Shown: positions 1 through 8,332 of the stretch, in pieces
How positions within the stretch are numbered: the stretch's first letter is position 1
How the letters are laid out: each line of letters opens with the position of its first letter
Origin: an uncultured Acidobacteriota bacterium
GTDB taxonomy: Bacteria > Acidobacteriota > Blastocatellia > RBC074
Direction: 5' to 3'
DNA length: 9,710 bases
Assembly: GCA_937967285.1 (NCBI GenBank)
Contig: CALBSU010000582.1
Coordinates: forward strand, 1 to 9,710
The notes under the pieces: model-generated
What the model saw: only the letters and a program-made list of their open reading frames with translations
Told to the model about the DNA's origin: nothing
Databases searched by the model: none
Made by a program: the position numbers and the translations under genes

Positions 1-137
1 AGTCGTTATTGATCAAGAGTTTTTAACAATGAATGAAGGTAATTCCTTGCTATCAGATTAAGAAGTCTTTAAATACCATGAAGGTATGTAAAAAAACACT
101 TTGAAAGAAATACGCTGACAGCCGATTAACAGAATAT

Positions 138-287
138 TTATCGAGCAATATTATTTAACAGCGCTAAGAATTTGTCGTTCAACTGCTTCCTATGTTCTTC
201 AGCCAAATTTTGATATTTGTGCAGCTTTGATTCAATCTCTGCCACATCGGCAATAAATGAATCAAAATCCATATCGGGTGGAGAAGG
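138..287 (-). pseudogene. 3' remnant of an unidentified gene, cut by the IS element
   Basis: On the minus strand an open frame runs out of the IS end and stops at a TAA at 138-140. The roughly 49 codons read SPSPPDMDFDSFIADV, then an amphipathic helix rich in Glu, Lys, Gln and Leu, ending in LLNNIAR. The composition looks like a genuine C-terminal coiled-coil tail. Such tails occur in type I restriction specificity subunits and methylases, which would suit the hsdR debris further right, but the fragment is too short to assign. The 5' part is missing: the frame continues into IS sequence and meets a stop at 339-341. The AT-rich composition contrasts with the GC-rich IS. The 137 bp beyond the stop show no gene. 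Confidence 0.5.
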
Positions 288-339
288 TGATTTTGACAAC
301 CCGGATTGGCCCACTTCGATACTCAGATTTGGCCCACCT
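288..339. repeat. Left terminal repeat of the IS21 element
   Basis: Positions 305-339 match the right end perfectly as an inverted repeat. Inside, TTGGCCCAC occurs twice (306-314 and 329-337), exactly 23 bp apart and separated by TTCGATACTCAGAT. Positions 288-304 are a degenerate outer part. Tandem internal repeats at the ends are known transposase-binding sites in IS21 elements; that role is inferred here. Confidence 0.85.
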
Positions 340-433
340 CACTCATTAGTAATCCCCCCTGACCACCATCGGTAGCAGGAATCTGTATCAAAAGCTGACA
401 ACTCGCCTAAGAGGTCTCGATCAAGAAAAGGGA

Positions 434-500
434 GCGAATGGGCGGGCACGGGCCGGAGCAGCCCCCAAACTACTGCGGAGGCCCGTGTCCGCCCATTCGC
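434..500 (-). terminator. Long hairpin downstream of istB, probable terminator
   Basis: Two 21-bp arms (434-454 and 480-500) are complementary except for one G-U pair and are separated by a 25-nt loop. The hairpin starts a few bases after the istB stop and is followed on the minus strand by TCCCTTTTCTTG, a moderate T-rich run. A terminator protecting downstream DNA from IS transcription is the simplest reading. The arms are unusually long for a terminator, so a role in transposition or RNA stability is possible. Confidence 0.6.
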
Positions 501-505
501 GGTAG

Positions 506-1263
<758 letters not shown>

Positions 1264-1267
<4 letters not shown>

Positions 1268-2793
1268 AGCGCCACCTCCTTCAGAAGATCATCATAAAAG
1301 GTGATGACCGGCGGCGGTTGGTCGTAGCGGGCCAGCGGCCCCGGCTCGATCAGCTCGATCGGACGGCGTTCCAGTTCCGGGGCCTGCATCAGGTAACGCA
1401 CTGCCGCCGAGTCGGTACAGCCCAGACTGAGCGCTTCCTCGATCGCCTTCTTCAACCGATCGTACCCTTCATCCCGCCCCAGGATCAGGAGGTCGATCAT
1501 CGCCCGCGTCCCGTCCTGTTTTCCGTGCCTTTCCCGCAGGCTCTCCCAGAGTCGATCAAAACTCTCGGGCCAGCGCCCCTGCTCGCGCCATTGTTTGAGC
1601 GGCGTCGATCCGGCAAGGGCTCCCGGCTTTCGCCCCAGCGATTCCAGATAATGCTCAAGGTCGAGTACCTGCCGCCCCTGCTCGTAGCTCCTCTCGTGCC
1701 GGGCCACTACCCGCCCTTCGCTCCACACCTCGATACTCGCCGGAAGAACCCTCACCTCCGTCCGCCTCCCCGCCGGTAGCGGCGCCGAGTACCAATTCGA
1801 CTTCACCTTAACGCAGCCCTTTTTATCCACTACCGGATAACTCACCTCCGCCAGCTCATAGGCCTCTTCAGGCAAGGGCAGCAGGTACTCCCGCTCGATC
1901 GCCATCCCTCCGCCGACGCTCTCCTCACGCTGCCCGATCAGTCGCCGCTCATCCTCCCGGCATCCCGCCAGCAACTTCTCGTTGAGATCCTCCAGGTCCC
2001 GTGCCTCAGGCAACGGCACCAGGTGGTTGCGCCGGAAATAGCCGACCTCTCCTTCCACTCCTCCCTTCTCATTGCCTCGTCCCGGCGTGCAGAAGGAGGA
2101 TTCAAATCCCCAATGCGACCGGAAGGCTATGAATCTCGTCGTCTCCTCTCGCTTGTAACCCCTCAGGATCTTCTTCACCGCGCTCCCGAGATTGTCGTAT
2201 CTCAAGACCCGGAAGACCCCTCCAAAATACCGGAATGCCAGCTCGTGCCCTTCAAAGAACGCCTGCTGCGTGGTTCGCAGATATGCCCGATGATATGCTC
2301 CACCGCTCGCCATGCTCCGACAGGAGAAGAGTTGCACCTTCTGCTTCTCCCCTCCGATCACCGCCCACGCTTCGTACCAGTCGATCTGTCCCTCTGCTCC
2401 CCACTCGTATGATTGCGGGATGTAGATCTCTCCCTTCCCGATCCCCATCTCCCGCTTTCGCTCCCTGACATATCGGCGCACCGTTGATTCGCCGATCTTC
2501 ACCTTCAGCTCCTTGTCGATCCGGTCATAGATTCGATGGGCCGTGTGTCTCTGCTTTCTCGGGGCCTTCTGATCCGACTCCAATATCCCGTCAACGAATT
2601 CTTTCACCCGCGAGATGACGGGGCGCTCTTTTTCCGCTCGTTTCCTCTCCGGCGGCACCGCGCTCTCCAGCGCCTGTCTCACCATTCGCCGGTGGACTCC
2701 GAACTTTTCGGCCACTCCCAGGATTGTCCCCACTCCGTGCTCGTATTCTCGGCGGATCTCTTCAAATAGCTCCACTTTGGCTCTCCTGTCCAT
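1264..2793 (-). CDS. istA: IS21-family DDE transposase IstA
   Basis: A 509-residue transposase that cuts and joins the IS ends with the help of IstB. Residues about 8-43 form a helix-turn-helix ([21 protein letters not shown] region) that would bind the terminal repeats. The RNase H-like integrase core shows D138 (GQIDWYEAW), D200 (VLRYDNLG) and E247 ([10 protein letters not shown]), giving D-61-D-46-E spacing. A C-terminal beta-rich part follows (about 320-400). The ATG at 2791-2793 has an SD, AAGGAG (2802-2807), 8 nt upstream. The gene ends with TGA overlapping the istB start. Length and catalytic residues indicate a functional copy. Confidence 0.95.
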
Positions 2794-2855
2794 CTCGGCT
2801 TCTCCTTGTCTGGCGTATCATTTCCAGACATAGGATATCCCGTCGGACTCTTTTC

Positions 2856-2907
2856 AGGTGGGCCAAATCTGAGTATCGAAGTGGGCCAATTTAGAGTATC
2901 GAAATCA
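2856..2907. repeat. Right terminal repeat of the IS21 element
   Basis: Inverted copy of the left end, perfect over 35 bp (2856-2890). Read on the minus strand it has two 23-bp units, each TTCGATACTC followed by a 4-nt variable part and TTGGCCCAC. The outer unit here is better preserved than at the left end. The repeats lie about 60-115 bp upstream of istA, so the istA promoter probably overlaps this end, although no clear -35/-10 pair stands out. Confidence 0.85.
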
Positions 2908-3106
2908 GGAGTTTGAAAATTATAAAAGAGGAGTTCCCCCTGAAGGGCTTGCAGATTCTATCGGAATTCAAAACCTGGGTTACAATGGGACCTTACCGCA
3001 AGGAACCTACTATATTCTTTTTTTGAATCCAAGCGATCAAGATATTACTGCAGATATAATAACCAATCTAAAGCGGAGTGCTCCTGACGCCTATGAATAC
3101 AACTGA
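2908..3106 (+). pseudogene. 3' remnant of an unidentified, possibly exported protein gene
   Basis: An open frame leaves the right IS end and runs to TGA at 3104-3106, about 65 codons. It includes NLGYNGTLPQGTYYILFLNPSD, followed by a charged tail ending in DAYEYN. The pattern of a beta-turn, G-T-Y-Y-hydrophobic strand and N-P-S-D resembles the edge of a GOLD-like or pre-peptidase-like beta-sandwich, but I cannot name the family. The start and N-terminus are missing: upstream the frame enters IS sequence and hits a stop at 2870-2872. It points away from the IS, as the fragment on the other side does, so the two cannot be halves of one gene. AT-rich. Confidence 0.55.
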
Positions 3107-3166
3107 TCACCTACATCCCTGTTAGCAGAGACGGGTGTGAGGAGGTTAGACTCTTGGTGTTTTAAA

Positions 3167-3184
3167 CTTTTAGCAGTCTAAAAG
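3167..3184. other. Small perfect hairpin after the gene remnant
   Basis: CTTTTAG, CAGT, CTAAAAG forms a 7-bp perfect stem with a 4-nt loop, 60 bp after the stop of the preceding fragment. There is no T-run after it, so it is a weak terminator candidate at best. Confidence 0.3.
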
Positions 3185-3266
3185 ATTGTCAAGCATTAGC
3201 TGGCAGATCAACTGGCTACGAAAAAAGATCTGTAAAGTGGCAGGGACGGTCTGGAAAAGCCAAGTG

Positions 3267-3295
3267 TTGACAGAATGCCAGCTTCCCGCTATTTT
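3267..3295 (+). promoter_or_regulatory. Predicted sigma70 promoter of the candidate small RNA
   Basis: A perfect -35 TTGACA (3267-3272), a 17-bp spacer and a -10 TATTTT (3290-3295, four of six consensus positions) predict a start near 3302. No start codon with an SD follows; an intrinsic terminator lies about 100 bp downstream, so the expected product is a short non-coding transcript. Confidence 0.55.
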
Positions 3296-3301
3296 TATAT
3301 T

Positions 3302-3400
3302 CAGATTTCGATGAAGGCCTGCCCTTTTTGGCAGAGATTGGCTCAGGGGCAACCCTGAGATAGTCGAAACAACAAAAGTCTCGCTTCGGCGGGATTTTTT
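3302..3400 (+). ncRNA. Candidate small structured RNA, about 99 nt
   Basis: The stretch between a consensus promoter and an intrinsic terminator folds into three successive stem-loops. Stem 1 is CTGCC (3319-3323) with GGCAG (3330-3334) around a U-rich loop. Stem 2 is CTCAGGG (3342-3348) with CCCTGAG (3353-3359) closed by a GCAA tetraloop. It is extended through a 2x2 internal loop by GATT (3336-3339) with AGTC (3362-3365). Stem 3 is the terminator with a UUCG loop. There is no credible reading frame on this strand. I do not recognise a known RNA family; it lacks the SRP RNA, 6S and tmRNA signatures I looked for. It is antisense only to the tail of the convergent DUF3800 transcript. A regulatory RNA or a repeat-encoded RNA are both possible. 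Confidence 0.45.
3374..3400 (+). terminator. Intrinsic terminator, probably bidirectional
   Basis: AAAGTCTCGC, TTCG, GCGGGATTTTTT forms a stem with two G-U pairs and an A/U-rich base, capped by a very stable UUCG loop and ending in six T. On the minus strand the same hairpin is followed by a looser T-rich run and lies just after the stop of the DUF3800 gene, so it can serve both transcripts. Confidence 0.8.
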
Positions 3401-3404
3401 GTTT

Positions 3405-3983
3405 TCAGACCTCCTTGAGATATTCGATCTCAATCGCTCGAGCGACCAGGCTGTTGGCGGATCCGCTACCTTCGAGACTGCTCCGAATGCAGCCCGCCCA
3501 GCGATCGGCCAGGCGAATTAAAGGTTCGCTCTCATCCCTTGCGCTTCTGACGTGCTTGGTCTTCACCCCTTTCAGCCTCAAGGCATTGGTCAGCTCGGCC
3601 GCCTTTTTCTTGTCGATCCCGTCCACATAGATAATAGCCTGATGATTATCAAGGGCAACCATTTGAATTGCTCTGGATAAGGTCTCCAGCATCGGCAGGA
3701 AGAAGGGGAGAGGCTTCTGAAACTTTCCGAAGAACACCTCGCCGGCAGCGAGCTGAGCGTTGATGATCATTTCAATAAAGGATTCGCGGTCCTGAGCCCT
3801 GAGCTTATGCCACTTCTTGCTTCCGACATTCGATTGCTCTTCGATTCTGGTAATGGCCTCTTTCAGCTCTTGCTGTTCGCTGATACTGACGACCGTGACC
3901 ACGACAAAATAATCGGATCGGTCGTCTTGACCGGTTTCGTCTACAAAGCAGTAGATTTTTTTCTTTTGGAAGTTTGCGGCCAT
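3405..3983 (-). CDS. DUF3800 domain-containing protein (putative RNase H-like fold)
   Basis: A 192-residue protein with the DUF3800 pattern. Near the N-terminus is YCFVDETG (D15, E16), in the middle IIYVDGIDKK (D121), and near the C-terminus EPLIRLADRWAG (D160, G164). The spaced acidic residues on predicted strands match the proposal that DUF3800 is an RNase H-like nuclease domain, but its biochemical role is not established. Family members are often found in mobile or defence-rich regions, as here beside an IS and hsdR debris. The ATG at 3981-3983 is chosen because it directly precedes the conserved first strand; it lacks a clear SD. A TTG 21 codons upstream (4044-4046) would add residues without family features. 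A hairpin terminator follows the TGA. Confidence 0.82.
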   Translation of the reverse strand: MAANFQKKKIYCFVDETGQDDRSDYFVVVTVVSISEQQELKEAITRIEEQSNVGSKKWHKLRAQDRESFIEMIINAQLAAGEVFFGKFQKPLPFFLPMLETLSRAIQMVALDNHQAIIYVDGIDKKKAAELTNALRLKGVKTKHVRSARDESEPLIRLADRWAGCIRSSLEGSGSANSLVARAIEIEYLKEV

Positions 3984-4071
3984 CTGGTGGGTAGTAAAGC
4001 AGTTTGGTTGAACTACTGATGATTGAAAGGCCGTGATGTCTAGCAATATCGACTACAAGATATAGACAATT

Positions 4072-4106
4072 TGCTGTTGACAGCACTTTATCTAGTAGCA
4101 TATAGT
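4072..4106 (+). promoter_or_regulatory. Predicted sigma70 promoter with overlapping palindromic operator
   Basis: TTGACA (4077-4082) and TATAGT (4101-4106) are 18 bp apart, a near-consensus promoter reading right. The palindrome TGCTGT-TG-ACAGCA (4072-4085) overlaps the -35 box, where a repressor would block polymerase. TTGCTGTT at 4071-4078 recurs at 4430-4437 and, inverted, at 4401-4408. The likely target is the membrane protein gene at 4459, which would leave a leader of about 345 nt. The operator role is inferred from sequence symmetry only. Confidence 0.5.
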
Positions 4107-4260
4107 ATGTCTGCTCAACACCAGAGTTACTCAAAAATCTACAGCGGCCAACGAGCGCACATATCGTCGAAAAGATATTGACGGGCCACGACTTGCACAC
4201 CCTGACCGGGTGAACGGGTTTGGAACGACGGTAGTGGCATTATTCCGCAGACTTGCCTAC

Positions 4261-4304
4261 CTGTTGAGCGTTTCCTCGAAACAGTCCCGAGATCTTCTCA
4301 ACAG
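4261..4304 (+). other. Two-tier inverted repeat in the leader
   Basis: CTGTTGAG (4261-4268) pairs perfectly with CTCAACAG (4297-4304). Inside, GTTTC (4270-4274) pairs with GAAAC (4278-4282) around a CTC loop. Nested perfect arms of 8 and 5 bp suggest an RNA fold or a binding site; there is no T-run. Confidence 0.45.
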
Positions 4305-4331
4305 CGAGAAAGTACGACTGCGCTTTTGCGA

Positions 4332-4365
4332 GGATATCGCCCCTAACGCCTGGAGGGGGGTGTCC
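4332..4365 (+). other. GC-rich imperfect hairpin in the leader
   Basis: GGATATCGCCC (4332-4342) pairs with GGGGGGTGTCC (4355-4365) with two G-U pairs and one G-G mismatch, around a loop of about 12 nt. No T-run follows, so it is not a standard terminator. Confidence 0.4.
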
Positions 4366-4393
4366 TAACTTATATTCCCGGGCATAAAACAAA

Positions 4394-4445
4394 GGGTCTG
4401 AACAGCAAACTACTCCTGCAAAAGATCAGTTGCTGTTCAGAGCCC
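4394..4445 (+). promoter_or_regulatory. Strong hairpin immediately upstream of the SD
   Basis: TCTGAACAGCAA (4397-4408) and TTGCTGTTCAGA (4430-4441) are a perfect 12-bp inverted repeat. GGG (4394-4396) and CCC (4443-4445) extend it past one bulged G. The loop is 21 nt. The stem ends one base before the SD GGGAG (4447-4451), so it could gate ribosome access or protect the mRNA 5' end. As DNA it could be an operator. On the minus strand it is followed by CCCTTTGTTTT, which would make it a terminator for leftward transcription. Confidence 0.5.
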
Positions 4446-4458
4446 TGGGAGAACTTTA

Positions 4459-4737
4459 ATGAATAAAAACTTTATGAAAAAGTTAGTGCGGGAAACGCAC
4501 TATACACCAAAGACATCATCAGGCCCAACAGAATTACGGGCCTTTCAATCGATAATCACATATTTTGCTAGATCAGTAATTGGAGCTTTCAGCTTATCAT
4601 TCTTTGGATTGCTGATTGTTCCTTTACTTTTTCCTGATTTTAGCACCAGGACGTTGTGGTGTCTATTCATTATTAACACCGTGGCCATAATCATTTTGGT
4701 GATGGTGTTGATAAGAGCTGAAAAATCATGGGTTTAG
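4459..4737 (+). CDS. Small two-helix membrane protein of unknown function
   Basis: A 92-residue protein with a basic, soluble N-terminus (MNKNFMKKLVRETHYT), then two hydrophobic segments at about 39-58 and 66-86 joined by a short PDFSTRT turn, and a short charged C-terminus (RAEKSWV). This predicts a helical hairpin in the inner membrane. An SD, GGGAG, lies 7 nt before the ATG, which supports real translation. I do not recognise a family; two-helix proteins of this size include holin-like proteins, toxins and small transporter or sensor accessories, and nothing here decides between them. It is AT-rich like the rest of the accessory patch. A strong hairpin lies just upstream and a terminator just downstream, so it appears to be a single-gene transcription unit. 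Confidence 0.7.
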   Translation: MNKNFMKKLVRETHYTPKTSSGPTELRAFQSIITYFARSVIGAFSLSFFGLLIVPLLFPDFSTRTLWCLFIINTVAIIILVMVLIRAEKSWV

Positions 4738-4744
4738 ATTGTTT

Positions 4745-4779
4745 ATTCCAGGCTTCACTCACAGAGTGGAGCCTGGAAT
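4745..4779. terminator. Bidirectional terminator hairpin between convergent units
   Basis: A 16-bp stem (4745-4760 with 4764-4779) with one G-U pair and an ACA loop lies 8 bp after the membrane protein stop and ends next to the hsdR remnant stop at 4780. T/A-rich sequence follows on both sides (TTATAATT to the right; AAACAATC read leftward), so termination is probable, though no long T-run is present. Confidence 0.7.
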
Positions 4780-5389
4780 TTATAATTGAGCTGCCTTAAA
4801 GATACTCTGTCCGGGGCCGAAATATGAGGCGTAAATGTGCTGATACGCCCGTTCACACTTCTGATCGTAAACCTCTTTCGTATAAGTCTCCGGTAATCGG
4901 TCTAATGTCTCCTCGATGACCTCCAAAACTGCGGCTCTGGTCTGCTGTTTGAGCCGCCAATCGATCACCAGTTTTTCCCACTTCAGCTTTTGCAGCAATT
5001 CCTGGGCGACCTTTTTCACCGCCTGCTCTTCTTTCTTGGTCAAATTCGGTTCCGGACGAGTCAGTATATCGAAGAGGGCCAGTTCTTCCTCTGACAGAGT
5101 CTCTCTGACCGTGCGTTTTTCCTCTTCATTCAACCCTTGACCGAATTCTACAAGTTCAGCGTAAAATTTTAGGTTGATACTGCCGTATTTGTAATCCTCA
5201 ATCAGCTACAGGAACTTATCCTGATAATCCAGCCGGAAGGTGTAAGGCAGATCATTCGAGCTAGCATCTTCGCAATCAGCCTTTTGGTTTATCCGCATCT
5301 GTTCGCTTGTGGACGGCGGTCATGAGCTTGGAAGCCCAGGAATCATAATCGATCTGGCTTAAATTGATTAGCGCACCTCACTGCTCTTC
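4780..5389 (-). pseudogene. hsdR: Type I restriction enzyme R subunit (HsdR), decayed C-terminal remnant
   Basis: The last 117 codons carry the characteristic HsdR C-terminal region: LSEEELALFDILTRPEPNLTKKEE, then WRLKQQTRAAV, LDRLPETYTKE and YQHIYASYFGPG. Intact HsdR proteins are about 800-1100 residues, so the nuclease and helicase motor domains are absent. Homology continues upstream through damage. FRLDYQDKFL, an in-frame TAG (5206-5208) and LIEDYKYGSINLKFYAELVEF lie in one frame. LINLSQIDYDSW...AVHKRTDADKPKG lies in another, with the shift near the A-run at 5282-5285. A further TGA lies at 5378-5380. An ORF finder would start at the TTG at 5131-5133, but this is internal to the old reading frame and not a real start. 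No hsdM or hsdS is identifiable nearby. Confidence 0.85.
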
Positions 5390-5493
5390 TGTGCTTCAAT
5401 CTACATTGCTATCGGCTTGCCCGAAATGTGAAAAAATTCGACGCCTGCATCAATCATATAAGATGTGGGCAACGGTACCCGAAAAAAGAGACT

Positions 5494-5524
5494 GCCCGAA
5501 TCCAATTGATCGTCGGATTCGGGC
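5494..5524 (-). terminator. Intrinsic terminator of the M14 peptidase gene
   Basis: GCCCGAATCC (5494-5503) and GGATTCGGGC (5515-5524) form a perfect 10-bp stem with an 11-nt loop. Read on the minus strand it is followed by AGTCTCTTTTTTCGG. It lies about 30 bp after the peptidase stop codon. Confidence 0.85.
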
Positions 5525-5556
5525 ATAAGCCTATTTTTATCAATAGTTTACGGCTT

Positions 5557-7245
<1,689 letters not shown>

Positions 7246-7348
7246 CGGCGATTCTCCTCTGGTTGTGTTAGATTCATCACTGCACGGATATTCAGGCAAC
7301 GGACTATAACCAATTTCGGTCTCCTAAAACAATCGGCGAGAGGTGGAG
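7246..7348. promoter_or_regulatory. Divergent intergenic region between peptidase and cupin genes
   Basis: The 103 bp between two divergent start codons must hold promoters for both directions. Rightward, ACTATAACC near 7302-7310 is the best -10-like element, but it lacks a good -35. Leftward, TTGGTT and TATCCG 17 bp apart are weak. I see no clear palindromic operator. Confidence 0.3.
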
Positions 7349-8311
7349 ATGGATCCAATGCTGCCGAATGAGCCGGTGATCCGGGTGCCGGATCTGGCCG
7401 AAGCAATCGAATATTTCACGAGTCGCCTCGGGTTTCGACTGGACATGATAGTTCCGGCCGACGATCCTGTCGTGGCGATTCTCACCGGACAGGGGCTGAG
7501 GCTGCGGCTTGAATCCCCCGGCGGAGCAGCTCTCGGCTTCGACCGACAGTCTGAAGCGACGCCCGGGCTGATCGTCACGCGGTTCGATCCGGCTGACGGC
7601 TGGCATGCCGGAAGAGCCGGCATGCTCTACCGCGACCTTATTCCCGACAGACTCGGCGGCAAATTGATCGCCTCGCATATCCGTATTCCCGAGGGCGGCC
7701 CGGTTCCCGACTACGTTCATTATCATAAAGTCCGGTTTCAGATGATCTTCTGTCGAAAGGGTTGGGTCCGAGTCGTCTACGAGGACCAGGGGCCGCCGTT
7801 CGTACTCGAAGCGGGTGACTGCGTTCTCCAGCCGCCCGGGATCCGCCACCGCGTGCTGGAATCCTCCGCGGGCCTGGAGGTGATAGAGATCGGCAGTCCG
7901 GCTGTTCACGAGACCTGGGCCGATCACGATCTTCAGCTTCCCACGCCTGAGGCCCGTCCCGGGCGAATCTTCGAAGGGCAACAATTCGTTCATCATCGCT
8001 CGCGTGAGGCGATCCGGAGCCACTGGCGCCATCCCGGCTTCGAGGCGCGCGATACGGGCATCTCGGAAGCGACCGGTGGCCTCGCTGATGTCCGAATCGT
8101 GAGTGGCGAAAAAGGTGCTGACGCGCCTGTTCTCCGGCTCGCCGGCAAACTACAGTTTCTCTTCGTCCTCAATGGAGAAATGAATCTGAATGCCCGCGAA
8201 TTCCATCGACTGCAGGCCGGTGACAGCTGTGTCATTCCGCCGAATTCCGATTACGCTCTGCAGGCAGGCACGGATCTTGAGTTGCTTGAAGTGATCCTGC
8301 CGGTTCAGTAG
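7349..8311 (+). CDS. VOC-like domain fused to two cupin domains
   Basis: A 320-residue, probably cytoplasmic protein with three parts. Residues about 9-56 resemble half of a VOC/glyoxalase module (IRVPDLAEAIEYFTSRLGF). Residues about 105-185 are a metal-binding cupin: H124, H126 and Q131 in DYVHYHKVRFQ (Gln in place of the usual Glu), then GDCVLQPPGIRH with H167. Residues about 260-318 form a second cupin-like fold (FVLNGEMNL...AGDSCVIPPNS) lacking the histidines, probably structural or regulatory. It may be a metal-dependent oxygenase, an isomerase or a sugar-acid-binding protein; the reaction is unknown. The ATG at 7349 has GAGAGG 5 nt upstream. A GTG at 7343 and an ATG at 7358 are alternatives that change only a few residues. 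It is first in an operon with the BNR-4 gene, 21 bp apart. Confidence 0.8.
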   Translation: MDPMLPNEPVIRVPDLAEAIEYFTSRLGFRLDMIVPADDPVVAILTGQGLRLRLESPGGAALGFDRQSEATPGLIVTRFDPADGWHAGRAGMLYRDLIPDRLGGKLIASHIRIPEGGPVPDYVHYHKVRFQMIFCRKGWVRVVYEDQGPPFVLEAGDCVLQPPGIRHRVLESSAGLEVIEIGSPAVHETWADHDLQLPTPEARPGRIFEGQQFVHHRSREAIRSHWRHPGFEARDTGISEATGGLADVRIVSGEKGADAPVLRLAGKLQFLFVLNGEMNLNAREFHRLQAGDSCVIPPNSDYALQAGTDLELLEVILPVQ

Positions 8312-8332
8312 ACGTTCATCCGGAGGCTGGTT

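Larger units (their letters stand above)
4107..4458 (+). other. Structured non-coding leader region
   Basis: No convincing gene is visible on either strand. An ATG at 4107 opens 24 codons without an SD, and a frame at 4206-4346 is open for 46 codons but has no good start. The stretch is unusually rich in inverted repeats: 4261-4304, 4332-4365 and 4394-4445. Lying between a strong promoter and a gene with a good SD, it could be a structured 5' leader, an independent RNA, or a remnant of older mobile DNA. Confidence 0.4.

Noticed and set aside
3170..3433. Minus-strand open frame of 87 codons across the terminator region
   Set aside because: It overlaps the DUF3800 C-terminus, runs through a strong terminator hairpin and has no SD or plausible domain. 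A non-coding RNA on the plus strand explains the stretch better.
3805..4200. Minus-strand open frame of 131 codons overlapping the DUF3800 start
   Set aside because: Most of it is out of frame with the well-supported DUF3800 sequence, and the upstream part has no SD or recognisable motif.
4206..4346. Plus-strand open stretch of 46 codons in the leader
   Set aside because: The translation looks mildly protein-like, but it has no start codon with an SD and overlaps two inverted repeats. It may be a fossil fragment, but that cannot be supported.
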